A stretch of DNA of 64,000 bases, taken from the NCBI RefSeq assembly GCF_021739485.1, contig NZ_JAJFNK010000007.1, positions 1 through 64,000 on the forward strand, read 5' to 3'. Source of the DNA: Alicyclobacillus tolerans (GTDB lineage Bacteria > Bacillota > Bacilli > Alicyclobacillales > Alicyclobacillaceae). This document shows positions 27,388 through 36,413 of this stretch, one piece after another. The translations under genes were made by a program, and so were the position numbers. Position 1 is the stretch's first letter; each line of letters begins with the position of its first letter. The notes beneath the pieces are model-generated. The model was not told where the DNA came from, did no database searches, and was given only the letters and a program-made list of their open reading frames with translations.

Positions 27388-27900
27388 TTAAATTTTCACC
27401 TCCTCAGAATTTGAATCTAAAATCTCGCGTAACTTGGTTATCGCCCGATGAGCAGTAGTTCGTACCTTTGTTTCAGACCAGCAAAGAATTTCGGCGGTTT
27501 CTGCAGACGAGAAGTTTTCAACGTGCCGCAGGATGACAACCTGGCGGTAAGTGTCTTTTAGTTGACCGAGAGCCTCCTCAACCTCCATGACAATATCAAG
27601 GGACGTTGATTTGCCACTGACTTCTGGAATTTCGTATTCGGACAGGTATTTCCGTTCAGTACGCTTTTACCGAAGAACATCAAAGATATAATTACGAGCA
27701 ATCGTCATGAGCCAAGTCTTCGCGCTGGCATCGTGGCGGTAGCTATTTAGCGAACGGTACGCCCGCAGAAATACCTCTTGAACTACGTCATGTGCTTCGG
27801 TTGAGTCGCCTAATGTTGCCCATGCATATCGATACACGTCATTGGAGTACAAGTCGTAAAGGGAGCGTATCAATTCTTTTGATGAGCTTCCGTCGATCAC
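27388..27900 (-). pseudogene. ECF sigma factor 3, interrupted by TAA
   Basis: The first 77 codons encode a full region 2 (LYDLYSNDVYRYAWA, AHDVVQEVFLRAYRSL, KTWLMTIARNYIFDVLR), then TAA at 27667-27669. The same frame continues with KRTERKYLSEYEIPE and an intact region 4 (QLKDTYRQVVILRHVENFS, EILCWSETKVRTTAHRA) to 27388. Comparison with sigma 2 (LLRKKRTER) shows that TAA replaces a Lys codon, so one base change explains it. The rest is well preserved, pointing to a recent mutation or a sequence error. Confidence 0.88.
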
Positions 27901-27934
27901 GCTGGTATCACCACCTCAACCCCTTTCGCACAAT

Positions 27935-27962
27935 TAGACGTGAAAAGCCTGATTCTGTGGCA
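27935..27962 (-). promoter_or_regulatory. Probable ECF promoter for sigma 3
   Basis: Minus strand: TGCCAC (27962-27957), 16-base spacer, CGTCTA (27940-27935). The -10 box is perfect; the -35 box is weaker than at the other sites. Confidence 0.5.
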
Positions 27963-28114
27963 CTTGTTTTTTATTGTTATAGTTCCTGTTATTGTCATTG
28001 TGATGCAAGCGTGAAATTGAGAGGGTTAAGGATATATGATCTAAGGTCGTTTGTGAATAATCACCGTGGCGTATTCGCCAAGTGTCCGTCCCATTTGGAT
28101 TGCCACAACCAAGT

Positions 28115-28143
28115 TAAAACTATTTCGCAGTGTTCCTCGTCTA
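28115..28143 (+). promoter_or_regulatory. Possible ECF promoter for sigma 4 operon
   Basis: TAAAAC (28115-28120), 17-base spacer, CGTCTA (28138-28143), 23 bases before the sigma 4 start. Confidence 0.5.
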
Positions 28144-28166
28144 CATAAGCGAAAGGAGGGGGACGT

Positions 28167-28736
28167 TTGCAATCGGATGAAGAACTCATCGCTGAAATCA
28201 ACCGTGGTAGCCGCTCCGCCATGGAAGTCTTAATCCGACGCTATTACAAATTGGTGTTTGGCATCGTATATCGGAAGACGGGCGATTATCATACCGCATG
28301 TGATTTGACACAAGAGGTCTTCATAAAGGTGGCAAAGTCAGTTTCCTCCTACAAGGGAGAAGGCACGTTCAAAAGCTGGCTGACTTCCGTCACATACCAT
28401 CATTGTGCGGACCACTTCCGAAGTGCTACACATGCTCGGAAGAAGAGTGAGATTGAGATCCAACCTGAAATTGTTGATGATTCGATGAACGTTTATCGGC
28501 TGTTGGAACGAAATGACGACAGAAGGGCAATTAGGAACGCCTTAATGGAGTTACCTGACTACCAACGCGATACCATCGTGCTCAGTTATTTTGAAGGAAT
28601 GAAGATTCGAGAAATTGCTGAGATGATGCAATGTACGGAGTCCACGGTTAAGTCTCGGCTGTATCAAGGACTCACGAAATTAAGAAAGATGGTCAAGGGA
28701 GGTGATGGCTGTGACAAAGAGCGACACAACTCGTGA
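28167..28736 (+). CDS. ECF sigma factor 4
   Basis: 189 residues with region 2 (EVLIRRYYKLVFGIVYRKTGD, CDLTQEVFIKVAKSV, TFKSWLTSVTYHHCADHFR) and region 4 (MELPDYQRDTIVLSYFEGMKIREIAEMM, TESTVKSRLYQGLTKLR). It belongs to a different subgroup from sigmas 1-3. TTG start behind AAAGGAGGGGG. It opens an operon of four overlapping genes: sigma, membrane protein, ABC ATPase and ABC permease. The membrane protein is the natural candidate for its anti-sigma partner. Confidence 0.9.
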   Translation: MQSDEELIAEINRGSRSAMEVLIRRYYKLVFGIVYRKTGDYHTACDLTQEVFIKVAKSVSSYKGEGTFKSWLTSVTYHHCADHFRSATHARKKSEIEIQPEIVDDSMNVYRLLERNDDRRAIRNALMELPDYQRDTIVLSYFEGMKIREIAEMMQCTESTVKSRLYQGLTKLRKMVKGGDGCDKERHNS

Positions 28737-29526
28737 GTGGGAACATTTGTTTAGGGAAAAGGGTGAAGAACTTGAGGTTGACGAACTCGTAAGAATGCTT
28801 GATGGTTACACGGTCGAGTTCCCGCCCGAACACATCATCGAACGCACAATCGAAAATTGTGTTGTACATGTGCCACGATACGCCTCAGACAGCAGTAAAT
28901 TGAAGCGGATGTTTCATACGCTGTCGCTTCAAGTCGAATATGTATCAAAGTGGTTTTGGCTCTTTAGCTTGTTGCTTTTCGTAAGTGGATACGTTGCAAC
29001 GGTGATTGATTCAATCAGCCCCTACAAGACGGTCTTAGTTCTTTCCCCGATGCCATTTATTCTTGGAGTATTGGAGATCCTGCGAAGTACGGACAGCGGG
29101 ATGGCAGAAATGGAACTTGCCAGCAAAATGTCACTTCCGCAAATCATGATGGCACGATTTGTTCTCATTGGCTCGTACAATATCGTACTCAATGCCATCA
29201 TCTCGTTCGGACTATACCTCACGTTTGGCATCGATTTATGGAAGGTGCTGTTGTTCTGGGTGGTTCCGTTTACGTGGATATCCAGTATGATGCTGTTTCT
29301 GGCATCAAGATTTCGAGGCAGACGGTTAGTCCCGATTGCAGTCTCCGTATGGGGTGCTGGCATAGTCGGTATCCTTTCGAATCCAAAAGCATTGCCATAT
29401 TTGCTATCGCTGAATGATACGTTGTTCGTTTTGTTTGGGGTTTTAGGCGGCGCGTTACTGTGGGTACAGTCTATGCAACTGCGTAATCAAGCGGAAAGAG
29501 GGACTTTCGTTGAAATTGCAGATTGA
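28711..29526 (+). CDS. Membrane protein, putative anti-sigma partner of sigma 4
   Basis: 271 residues. A soluble N-terminal part of about 75 residues (WEHLFREKGEELEVDELVRML) precedes about six transmembrane helices. Start GTG 28711 has GGGAGG 8 bases upstream; an in-frame GTG at 28702 overlaps that site. Overlaps the sigma gene by 26 bases and the ABC ATPase by 17, so expression is coupled. Its position is that of an anti-sigma factor, and the cytoplasmic N-terminus could bind sigma; no known anti-sigma motif is seen. Confidence 0.7.
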   Translation: MTKSDTTREWEHLFREKGEELEVDELVRMLDGYTVEFPPEHIIERTIENCVVHVPRYASDSSKLKRMFHTLSLQVEYVSKWFWLFSLLLFVSGYVATVIDSISPYKTVLVLSPMPFILGVLEILRSTDSGMAEMELASKMSLPQIMMARFVLIGSYNIVLNAIISFGLYLTFGIDLWKVLLFWVVPFTWISSMMLFLASRFRGRRLVPIAVSVWGAGIVGILSNPKALPYLLSLNDTLFVLFGVLGGALLWVQSMQLRNQAERGTFVEIAD

Positions 29527-30409
29527 GAACATCTCAAAAAGCTACAAAGGAAAAGACGCACTAAAGAACTTCAACGTTGAACTGTCTGAAGGCGTACATG
29601 CCTTATTAGGATCGAATGGTGCTGGTAAGAGCACGTTGATGCGTATTGTTGCAGGTATTCTTCGTCCATCGGCTGGTAGGGTATCAGTGGATGGGCAGGA
29701 CATCACCACAATGGGGGAGGACTATCGAGATATCCTTGGCTATTTACCGCAGCGTTTTGGTCTTTACAAAAGGTTTACGGCTGAACGCTTTTTGATGTAT
29801 ATCGCGGCACTAAAGGGGTTGGACAAGTCCAGTGCTGAAAGGAAAGTTTCAGAGATGTTGAAACTGGTGAACCTCGATGATGTTTGCCACGTTAAGGTTG
29901 GTAAATTTTCTGGTGGGATGAAACAGCGGTTAGGTATTGCCCAAGCTCTATTAAACGACCCGAAGATTTTGATTGTAGACGAACCCACGGCAGGTCTTGA
30001 TCCGAAAGAACGGATTCGATTCCGTAATCTCCTTTCAGACTTTTCGACGAATCGGATTGTACTGTTATCTACTCACATCATTTCCGATGTGGAATTCGTG
30101 GCGCAGGATGTCCTCATTATGAAAACTGGGCAATTGGTCAATCGGAATACGCCAGGTGGGTTCTTGCGGGAGATGGAGGGGAAGGTATGGTCATTAACCT
30201 GCACGGAACGGCAAGTGACAACCCTTCAGCAACAATTCCAGGTTGGCAGTGTGACTCGCACTCATGACGGCGTATCCCTTCGCATTGTGTCTGATCAGCA
30301 ACCAATACCCAATGCTGAAGCGGTTGCTCCGACGTTAGAAGACGTATATCTCTACTATTTTGGCGAGGGGGCGACCACAGATGAAGCCGCTGTCACTAAC
30401 GCGGTTTGA
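29510..30409 (+). CDS. ABC transporter ATP-binding protein
   Basis: 299 residues. Walker A GSNGAGKST, signature FSGGMKQR, Walker B ILIVDEP, switch His in STHI, plus Q-loop LPQRFG: a complete nucleotide-binding domain of the bacitracin/multidrug export type, with a C-terminal accessory region of about 80 residues. TTG start behind AGAGGGAC. Pairs with the permease at 30381, which it overlaps by 29 bases. Probably exports a hydrophobic or peptide substrate; controlled with sigma 4. Confidence 0.93.
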   Translation: MKLQIENISKSYKGKDALKNFNVELSEGVHALLGSNGAGKSTLMRIVAGILRPSAGRVSVDGQDITTMGEDYRDILGYLPQRFGLYKRFTAERFLMYIAALKGLDKSSAERKVSEMLKLVNLDDVCHVKVGKFSGGMKQRLGIAQALLNDPKILIVDEPTAGLDPKERIRFRNLLSDFSTNRIVLLSTHIISDVEFVAQDVLIMKTGQLVNRNTPGGFLREMEGKVWSLTCTERQVTTLQQQFQVGSVTRTHDGVSLRIVSDQQPIPNAEAVAPTLEDVYLYYFGEGATTDEAAVTNAV

Positions 30410-31511
30410 GTTGTATAAGCTGTTATCTCGAAAGAGTATATGGGTCTTACTTGCGATAATGGTGATTGCCATCTATTTACCGATGCAATTGCTGGGGGCT
30501 TCGTCGAGCCATCCACCAATTTATCAGCCAACACCGCCAACTGCACAACAGATTCAACGAGCAAACGTTGATGTTCCTCAGTTTGAGTCCAAACTACAAA
30601 CGGTGAAACCAGGGAGTCAACAATATTGGAAGTTATTTAACCAAATACAACACGATGAAGCGATTAAGGGTTCTTCGGACGGCTCTGTGTTTACCGCCAC
30701 CATTCAGGGACTGCAGAACAGGATCTCAGATTTGAAAGCAAAAAGTGAAACAAGATTTACCTATCGAATGAACAAAATGGAGTACGACATGCTAAAAAGC
30801 CTTCCCTTTGTCGGGGGTGGAGCCTACGGCGGAAGTGGAGCACAAATGGCTGATTTCTTCAAAACGTATGGATTTGTTATGTACGGAGCGATGATTTTAA
30901 TCGGTTTGTCTTCAATTTTTTCTGAAGAATACTCCATAGGTACAGATAGTTTTCTCTTAACGGCAAAGAGGGGGCGGCATGAGCTTGTAACTGCCAAACT
31001 ACTCGCGTCAGTACTGTATTGCGTTGCTATGGAGGGAGTTTTGTTCATCGTAAATGTTGTTCTGAATCTAATTCTGTATGGCGTAAAAGGATTGGGTTAT
31101 CCGATACAAAGTATCCCATTGTACGGCGCACCCTTTCATTTATCGGTATTACAGTACATCTTGGTAGCTCTTGTCGTTCAAGCTCTTGCAGGCATTGCAT
31201 TTGGTTTCCTCGTATTATTGTTCTCTTCTTTTAATCGTGTTTCGCTCGTTACATTTTTCATATCTGCAGGGATTTTAATCTTGCCCGAACTCATCTCTAA
31301 GATGACAAGGGAAAACTGGGCACAGGCTGTCATGAATTTCAGTTACACTGGATTGATACAGGTATCAAGGTTGTTCCAGAGCTTCGTTGCATACAATTTC
31401 TTTGGCTATCCAGTCTTGTACCCAATTCTCTCAATCGTTTTGGTGATACTGATATCGATTCCGATTGTTTGGCTGACCTATAGCGTGTATTGCAGACATC
31501 AAATCTCGTGA
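30381..31511 (+). CDS. ABC transporter permease
   Basis: 376 residues. One N-terminal membrane helix (about 18-38), a large outer loop of about 120 residues rich in Gln/Lys, then about five more helices, the ABC-2 type permease layout. Start ATG 30381 behind GAGGGGG; a longer TTG frame at 30360 is less likely. Last gene of the sigma 4 operon, followed by a terminator. Confidence 0.85.
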   Translation: MKPLSLTRFELYKLLSRKSIWVLLAIMVIAIYLPMQLLGASSSHPPIYQPTPPTAQQIQRANVDVPQFESKLQTVKPGSQQYWKLFNQIQHDEAIKGSSDGSVFTATIQGLQNRISDLKAKSETRFTYRMNKMEYDMLKSLPFVGGGAYGGSGAQMADFFKTYGFVMYGAMILIGLSSIFSEEYSIGTDSFLLTAKRGRHELVTAKLLASVLYCVAMEGVLFIVNVVLNLILYGVKGLGYPIQSIPLYGAPFHLSVLQYILVALVVQALAGIAFGFLVLLFSSFNRVSLVTFFISAGILILPELISKMTRENWAQAVMNFSYTGLIQVSRLFQSFVAYNFFGYPVLYPILSIVLVILISIPIVWLTYSVYCRHQIS

Positions 31512-31563
31512 TTTCAGCGACGGTTTCCATTGAGCGGTAATTACCAACCATCAAATTGTGGAG

Positions 31564-31592
31564 CGACAGTGTATGTAACACTGTCGTTCTTT
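31564..31592 (+). terminator. Terminator of the sigma 4/ABC operon
   Basis: CGACAGTGT (31564-31572) pairs with ACACTGTCG (31578-31586), followed by TTCTTTTT. Confidence 0.88.
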
Positions 31593-31722
31593 TTACTGTG
31601 CTTACAGTGTTTGATATTGCGAGAGTGTGTCAAAATTCTTGGACCAAAAAAGGAATTGTAGAGCAAATGGAGAATACCATTTAAAACAATATACATAGAT
31701 AGGCTATGCGTGGAGGATCTTT

Positions 31723-32058
31723 ATGAGAAATGAACGATTGAGAGGGTATTTGGATGTCATTTTATTATCGACACTACTGGATGGAGACTCCTATGGATAC
31801 GATATCGCGCAACAGGTACGCGACCAGACCCATGGAGCATTGGCAATAAAAGAGGGGTCGCTTTACCCAGCGTTAAAGCGGTTAGAGGCAAATCGATTCA
31901 TTGATGGGTACTGGGGGACGGACAAGGATTCGGGTCCTCGCCGACGTTATTATCGCATCACAGATCGAGGCAAGAGTCATCTCAGGGAATTACAGGAGGA
32001 GTGGAACGCAGAACAACGCCTGTTATCAGTCTTCTTCGACAAGGTGGTGCCCGAATGA
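31723..32058 (+). CDS. PadR-family transcriptional regulator
   Basis: 111 residues, winged helix of the short PadR type: LRGYLDVILLSTLLDGDSYGYDIAQQV, IKEGSLYPALKRLE, PRRRYYRITDRGKSHL. Usually a repressor that responds to small molecules. Site GGAGGATC upstream. Its stop overlaps the start of the next gene (ATGA), typical of PadR/membrane-protein pairs in Bacillota. Confidence 0.92.
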   Translation: MRNERLRGYLDVILLSTLLDGDSYGYDIAQQVRDQTHGALAIKEGSLYPALKRLEANRFIDGYWGTDKDSGPRRRYYRITDRGKSHLRELQEEWNAEQRLLSVFFDKVVPE

Positions 32059-32969
32059 GCCGATTTGACGCGTATCTACGCCAGGTTTTAAGGGGGACTT
32101 ACCTCCACAAGCAGGAAAAAATGGATTGGATCGAGGAGGTGCAAAGCCATTTAGAGGATTCTGTACAACATTATCGAGTTGCAGGTTTGTCGGGTGAACA
32201 AGCGCATCAAAGAGCACTCGCATCTTTTGGCACAGCCAAGGAACTTCGTCAGCAGATTATTCGAGAGACGTTTGTGATCTCGCCCAAGTGGTATCTCATT
32301 GTGGGTGTTTTATGCTTTATCTCGTTGGGGGTAGCCTTATCTACCAACATGCGTTTTAATGATTCCGTCGTTACCATCGGGAATCCTGCCACATGGGAAC
32401 AAATACCCACACCTCAATGGGTGCTATGGTTGCATCAACACTTTCCATTGAATCCTGCTCGCTGGGTAACACTTGGTACGATGTCCTTGATGATGGTATT
32501 TACCAGAAAACAAACGGATCGGTTGGCTGTTCTTATCAGTTGGATACCGTTTTCCATGTCACTGTTACCCAGTAGTATTTCGCTATCCCTTGGCTTAGAC
32601 GGAATTCGGCAGGTTGTCTTCTCAGCCCTACCGATCATCCAACCAGTCAGCATTGGCGCAACATGTGCGTATGGAATCACTGCCGCTCTAAGTATCGCGT
32701 TTTATATATGGACACGTAATCGGATAATCAGTTTGACTCCATGGATGATGTCGATCACGCTGACCGTTGCACCGTTTTTATGGCACTTGATGCAGGAGAC
32801 GCTGTGGGAGCAAACCAGAAACCCGATTTTCTGGGGAATGGCACCAATCAGTTGGGGATATCTATGGAGTACCATATCGTCCGTTACCATTCATTTGATT
32901 GGCGCGGTGCTGTTGTTTATGTGCAAGAGGGTTGATTTTAGTTCCATTCGGCTGAGAAAGCTCATTTAG
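32055..32969 (+). CDS. Membrane protein with DUF1700/HAAS-like N-terminus
   Basis: 304 residues. Soluble N-terminus (about 1-75) of the kind found with PadR regulators (WIEEVQSHLEDSVQHY, GEQAHQRALASFGTAKELRQQI), followed by about six membrane helices. ATG overlaps the PadR stop by four bases. The N-terminal module is common in membrane proteins paired with PadR-like regulators and may contact the regulator. Precise role unknown. Confidence 0.8.
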   Translation: MSRFDAYLRQVLRGTYLHKQEKMDWIEEVQSHLEDSVQHYRVAGLSGEQAHQRALASFGTAKELRQQIIRETFVISPKWYLIVGVLCFISLGVALSTNMRFNDSVVTIGNPATWEQIPTPQWVLWLHQHFPLNPARWVTLGTMSLMMVFTRKQTDRLAVLISWIPFSMSLLPSSISLSLGLDGIRQVVFSALPIIQPVSIGATCAYGITAALSIAFYIWTRNRIISLTPWMMSITLTVAPFLWHLMQETLWEQTRNPIFWGMAPISWGYLWSTISSVTIHLIGAVLLFMCKRVDFSSIRLRKLI

Positions 32970-32994
32970 ATCATCTGCGATTGGAGGGACTTGT

Positions 32995-34053
32995 GTGCTG
33001 ACGTTCACCCCATTCGGCGTAGTCGCTGTTTTACTATACTTGATAATCGCTATAGGCATAGGTATAAAGAGTAAAACTCCAGCAATGCGGCAAGTTTTGT
33101 ATTTTGTCTTTTTCGTGTATCTCCTTGTCGTTGTTAAGATCACCTTGTTCCCAATTCCACTGCACCACTATGGGGTAAATGCGCCTGCGAATAATCTCAT
33201 TCCATTCCATACGATACGAGCAGTGATTGCGGGAAAATCACTCTCCTATGACCTTTATAACCTGGGAGGCAACACCCTACTGTTTGTTCCGTTGGGCTTC
33301 TTGCTACCCTTGATATCCGCAAGGCAAAATCGGTTTATGAGAGTTGTCCTGCTTGGATTTTGCATGACTTTGGTAATTGAGTCAGGAAAGTTCATCATCT
33401 CATCTATATTGGGTTTTACATATCGCGATTTTGACGCGGATGATTTAATACTTAACACCTTCGGGGCAATTGTTGGCTTTGGTATTCTGAGGCTCGCATT
33501 GCGGTTTTGGCAACACTGGAAATCTCCGCGAATGTGTCTCATAGGCAGTCCGATTCTCGTCTTGATTATCCTTGGCGGTGTATGGGGGTATGAATATGAA
33601 TCACACTCCACGCCTACCAAATCCCAGGAGACTTATGATTCCAATGTGTTACCTCTTGAGACAATCCCTTTTTCCAAGGGTGTCGTGTTGATTACAACGA
33701 CCGATCCTCGCGTTTCGAAGAAACCTGGATATGTGGCGTGGTACTTGGAAAAAACCAAGTTATGGGGATGGAGGTTAAAGGTAAAGTCGTATGACTTGCT
33801 GAATAGCAGAAATGGTTCCATGGAGGCTTCTTTTGCTTCAATGACAGTGAACGGCAAAACATTCGCTTGGGGGGCAATAAAGAAGCCCGATGTCCAGGAA
33901 ATTGTGTACCGTCAAAATGGGAAAACGTATAAAAGTCACACTGAGCAAAACAAATTTTGGGATATAAGTCTACCGTTCAACCAGATCGTTTTTCATCATT
34001 CAGACTGGACTGTTAAGTTGATGAATGGAAGCATTGTACCACTATTCGAGTAG
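32995..34053 (+). CDS. VanZ-like protein with extra C-terminal outer domain
   Basis: 352 residues. About residues 1-190 are a VanZ-like membrane domain (KITLFPIP, NLIPFHTI, NTLLFVPLGFLLPL, IESGKF, FDADDLILNTFGAIVG). A helix around 180-200 leads to an outer domain (about 215-352) with PFSKGVVLITT, YVAWYLEKTKLWGWRL and a final HHSDWTVKLMNGSIVPLFE. This second domain recurs alone in 34519-35031. GTG start behind GGAGGG. VanZ itself gives low-level teicoplanin resistance; most homologues are uncharacterised. Confidence 0.82.
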   Translation: MLTFTPFGVVAVLLYLIIAIGIGIKSKTPAMRQVLYFVFFVYLLVVVKITLFPIPLHHYGVNAPANNLIPFHTIRAVIAGKSLSYDLYNLGGNTLLFVPLGFLLPLISARQNRFMRVVLLGFCMTLVIESGKFIISSILGFTYRDFDADDLILNTFGAIVGFGILRLALRFWQHWKSPRMCLIGSPILVLIILGGVWGYEYESHSTPTKSQETYDSNVLPLETIPFSKGVVLITTTDPRVSKKPGYVAWYLEKTKLWGWRLKVKSYDLLNSRNGSMEASFASMTVNGKTFAWGAIKKPDVQEIVYRQNGKTYKSHTEQNKFWDISLPFNQIVFHHSDWTVKLMNGSIVPLFE

Positions 34054-34140
34054 GAGTATTTAGGGGATGCACCATATATTGATAGGTTGTAACGAGGGTT
34101 TCTCTGAGTGCGTCTTCTTATATGGAGGGAGGTATCTATC

Positions 34141-34494
34141 GTGAGAAAACAATTGGTAGTTGGAGTCGTGTCATCAGTGATTTCGCTGGGGATTTTGGGT
34201 ACTGGATTAACTTCGGTGGGGTTCGCGGATAACAGCAATGCAAAGCATATAGCACATCCAGCAACTCCTCCACATACCGTGCCGCCACAACTGCAAGGGA
34301 AACCAGCCCAACGGAATCCCGACCCAGGAATTGTCTCATCGTAGACCGCAAAGACGGCAGATATCGGGTTCGAATCCGACCTGAAGCTATCAAAGAACTT
34401 AGACCCTGGTATGGCACCGCAATCCCCGCCGTCCTTGCTACCACCTAATGCACATCAAGCGACACCAGAGCAACCGCCTAAGATAAAGAATTAA
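34141..34494 (+). pseudogene. Small secreted Pro-rich protein, interrupted by TAG
   Basis: GTG start behind GGAGGGAGG. Signal peptide ending near GFA (about residue 33), then a His/Pro/Gln-rich mature part. TAG at 34342-34344 stops it after 67 residues, but the same frame continues for 49 more codons of similar Pro-rich composition (LDPGMAPQSPPSLLPP) to TAA at 34494. Either a 67-residue protein or a 117-codon gene with a nonsense mutation; the continuity favours the latter. Confidence 0.55.
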
Positions 34495-34518
34495 GGGTAC
34501 TTGGCGAGGGAGAGAGGC

Positions 34519-35031
34519 ATGAGGAGACAGTCAAAATGGGCGTGGTTCATTGGGATGCCTCTGCTCATAATCGCGGCGTTTTTCGCTGATTGGGAATATG
34601 TGTATTCAACTCATTCTACTCCGCAAAAGGCACAAGCCGCATCTGCTCCAGGTGTAGGATCGTTCGAAACGGTCAAGTTCGCCAAAGGGGTTGTCTTGAT
34701 TACGCCTTCTGGGCAACCGAATTCGTTTACAGCATGGTACATGACCAACAACTTCTGGGGGTGGCGTGTAAGCGAGACTTCGAACGCCGTAGCTGAATTG
34801 TCGCCTCAAAATTACAACGTAGACTTCGAACCATTTAGCTCTGACGGTCAAACATCCGTTTGGGGGACAGCTATGGTTCCTATCAAAGAAATCGTATATC
34901 ACCATAGGGAAAACCTACATGGTGAGCATTGCTCTCCGTATGGCACATTACCCTTCAAGCAAACCCTGTTTCTGCATTCCGAATGGACGATGGTGCAACC
35001 TGACGGGAAAACCGCGCCGCTGTTCAAGTAA
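34519..35031 (+). CDS. Membrane-anchored homologue of the VanZ-fusion outer domain
   Basis: 170 residues. Basic start, one N-terminal helix (about 8-28), then an outer domain with KFAKGVVLIT, FTAWYMTNNFWGWRVSE, VWGTAMVPIKEIVYHH, and a final FLHSEWTMVQPDGKTAPLFK. The same pattern closes the VanZ-like protein at 32995. Start ATG 34519 is preferred (GAGGGAG upstream) over TTG 34501. The two probably act in the same place outside the membrane. Family unnamed to me. Confidence 0.75.
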   Translation: MRRQSKWAWFIGMPLLIIAAFFADWEYVYSTHSTPQKAQAASAPGVGSFETVKFAKGVVLITPSGQPNSFTAWYMTNNFWGWRVSETSNAVAELSPQNYNVDFEPFSSDGQTSVWGTAMVPIKEIVYHHRENLHGEHCSPYGTLPFKQTLFLHSEWTMVQPDGKTAPLFK

Positions 35032-35082
35032 CACATCGTTCAATTCCATGTAACTGCAAGACACGACGTTAATAACTGTGGA

Positions 35083-35313
35083 ATGTATAGCGACGAGGTG
35101 AGGCAGGCGTTACAAGAATTTTTGCCAACCATGCCAAGCCGTTGCCAGGAATTAGACGTGAAAGTTCATTTTGCAGTAGCGGGTCATCCAGATCATGTAT
35201 TCTACTTACTTGTCGAGGCAGATGATCTTACACCCGTGTGTACGCTATTGTGTGAAGTACCGATGAAGCAGGAATTCGATATAAAGCCAGTACGAGAGTT
35301 GAATATTCGATAA
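35083..35313 (+). CDS. Small hypothetical protein, 76 aa
   Basis: Soluble alpha/beta protein: helix (QALQEFLPTM), strand VKVHFAVAG, strand FYLLVEADD and a final strand. The layout recalls small ferredoxin-like domains such as DUF3303, not firmly. ATG at 35083 lacks a clear ribosome site, so the start is uncertain. Confidence 0.5.
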   Translation: MYSDEVRQALQEFLPTMPSRCQELDVKVHFAVAGHPDHVFYLLVEADDLTPVCTLLCEVPMKQEFDIKPVRELNIR

Positions 35314-35365
35314 CGTTAAAAATGGGTGACGAGCGTTCCTGATTTGCATGCTATACGAAAGGACG

Positions 35366-35743
35366 ATGAAAATGTTACGAGTGAGTTTTGTCAGTATTCC
35401 CGTCTCAGATCAGGATAGAGCCTTGGCGTTCTATACCGAGAAACTTGGGTTTGAGGTTGTGACCGATCAGCCATTCGGTAATGGTACGAGGTGGATTCAG
35501 CTTCGACCTCCTGGCGCACAAACTGATGTGGTTCTGTTTACACCGACAGGACAAGAGGAGCGCATCGGTGGATATCAGAATGTCGCTTTTACATGTGAAG
35601 ACGTGGTTGGTACATGCAAGCGTCTAAAAGAACGTGGAGTTGAATTTGTGAAAGATGCAGAGAGAGCCAATTGGGGAGGAGTCGAGGCAATCTTTAAAGA
35701 CCCTGACGGTAACACGTTTGTATTGGCGAATCCGAACGAGTAA
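35366..35743 (+). CDS. VOC-family (glyoxalase-like) protein
   Basis: 125 residues, one vicinal-oxygen-chelate domain in two beta-alpha-beta-beta-beta halves: FVSIPVSDQDRALAFYTEKLGFE and NVAFTCEDVVGTCKRLKERGVEF, ending IFKDPDGNTFVLANP. Members act as metal-dependent isomerases, dioxygenases or resistance proteins; the reaction cannot be named here. Start near 35366-35372 behind AAAGGACG. Confidence 0.85.
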   Translation: MKMLRVSFVSIPVSDQDRALAFYTEKLGFEVVTDQPFGNGTRWIQLRPPGAQTDVVLFTPTGQEERIGGYQNVAFTCEDVVGTCKRLKERGVEFVKDAERANWGGVEAIFKDPDGNTFVLANPNE

Positions 35744-35790
35744 GACCTGGAATCAAAATCATGGGGTAATTGGGACGAGGGGGACATGAC

Positions 35791-36237
35791 ATGGACTCAC
35801 GTCAACAACAAGTTAAGGCTCTTTACCAGCAATTGCTGGATGCATGGAACCATAAAGATGCTCGTGCGATGGCTGACCTGTATACCGAGGATGGAGAGCA
35901 GATTGGTTTCGATGGAAGTCAAGTGTTTGGACAAGCCGAAATTTATGCACACATAGCACCAATCTTCGAACAGCACGAGACGGCTCGCTTCGTCGGCAAA
36001 GTGAAGAGTGTCCTTTTTCTATCGCAAGACATCGCGATTTTACGAGCTATTGCAGGGATGGTTGCTCCAGGGCAATCCGACCTCAATCCGAAGTTAAATG
36101 CACACCAGACGATGATTTCAATTCGGGCGGAAGAAACCTGGAGAATTGTGTTATTCCAGAACACGCCTGCACAGTTTCATGGTAGACCAGAGTTGGTCGA
36201 ACAAATGTCAGCCGAGTTAAGACAACAACTTGTCTGA
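35791..36237 (+). CDS. NTF2-like (SgcJ/DUF4440-type) protein
   Basis: 148 residues of SnoaL/NTF2-like type: an N-terminal helix YQQLLDAWNHKDARAMADLYTEDGEQIGFDG, then IYAHIAPIF, AILRAIAGM, HQTMISIR and WRIVLFQNTPAQFHGRP, a pattern common to the SgcJ/EcaC family. Start ATG 35791 behind GAGGGGG; an in-frame upstream start is less likely. Function in this family is rarely known. Confidence 0.82.
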   Translation: MDSRQQQVKALYQQLLDAWNHKDARAMADLYTEDGEQIGFDGSQVFGQAEIYAHIAPIFEQHETARFVGKVKSVLFLSQDIAILRAIAGMVAPGQSDLNPKLNAHQTMISIRAEETWRIVLFQNTPAQFHGRPELVEQMSAELRQQLV

Positions 36238-36413
36238 GCAAGTTGTAAATCTTCAAGAGGACTCCGAAGCTTCGCCAGTGGGTTTCTTTTTACCGAATCA
36301 GCAATGCTGTGCTCATCTGTGCCCTCCATGTCAATGAAATCTGAATTGAGACAGGTTCGTCACGCATACTGTACTGTATGGACGAATGGAATGTCCATGG
36401 GGGAGGGATGGAT

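Noticed and set aside
34342-34380. A tRNA-like T-arm (GGTTCGAATCC) after the Pro-rich gene
   Set aside because: No matching acceptor stem, D-arm or anticodon arm can be drawn around it, and the bases fit the open reading frame.
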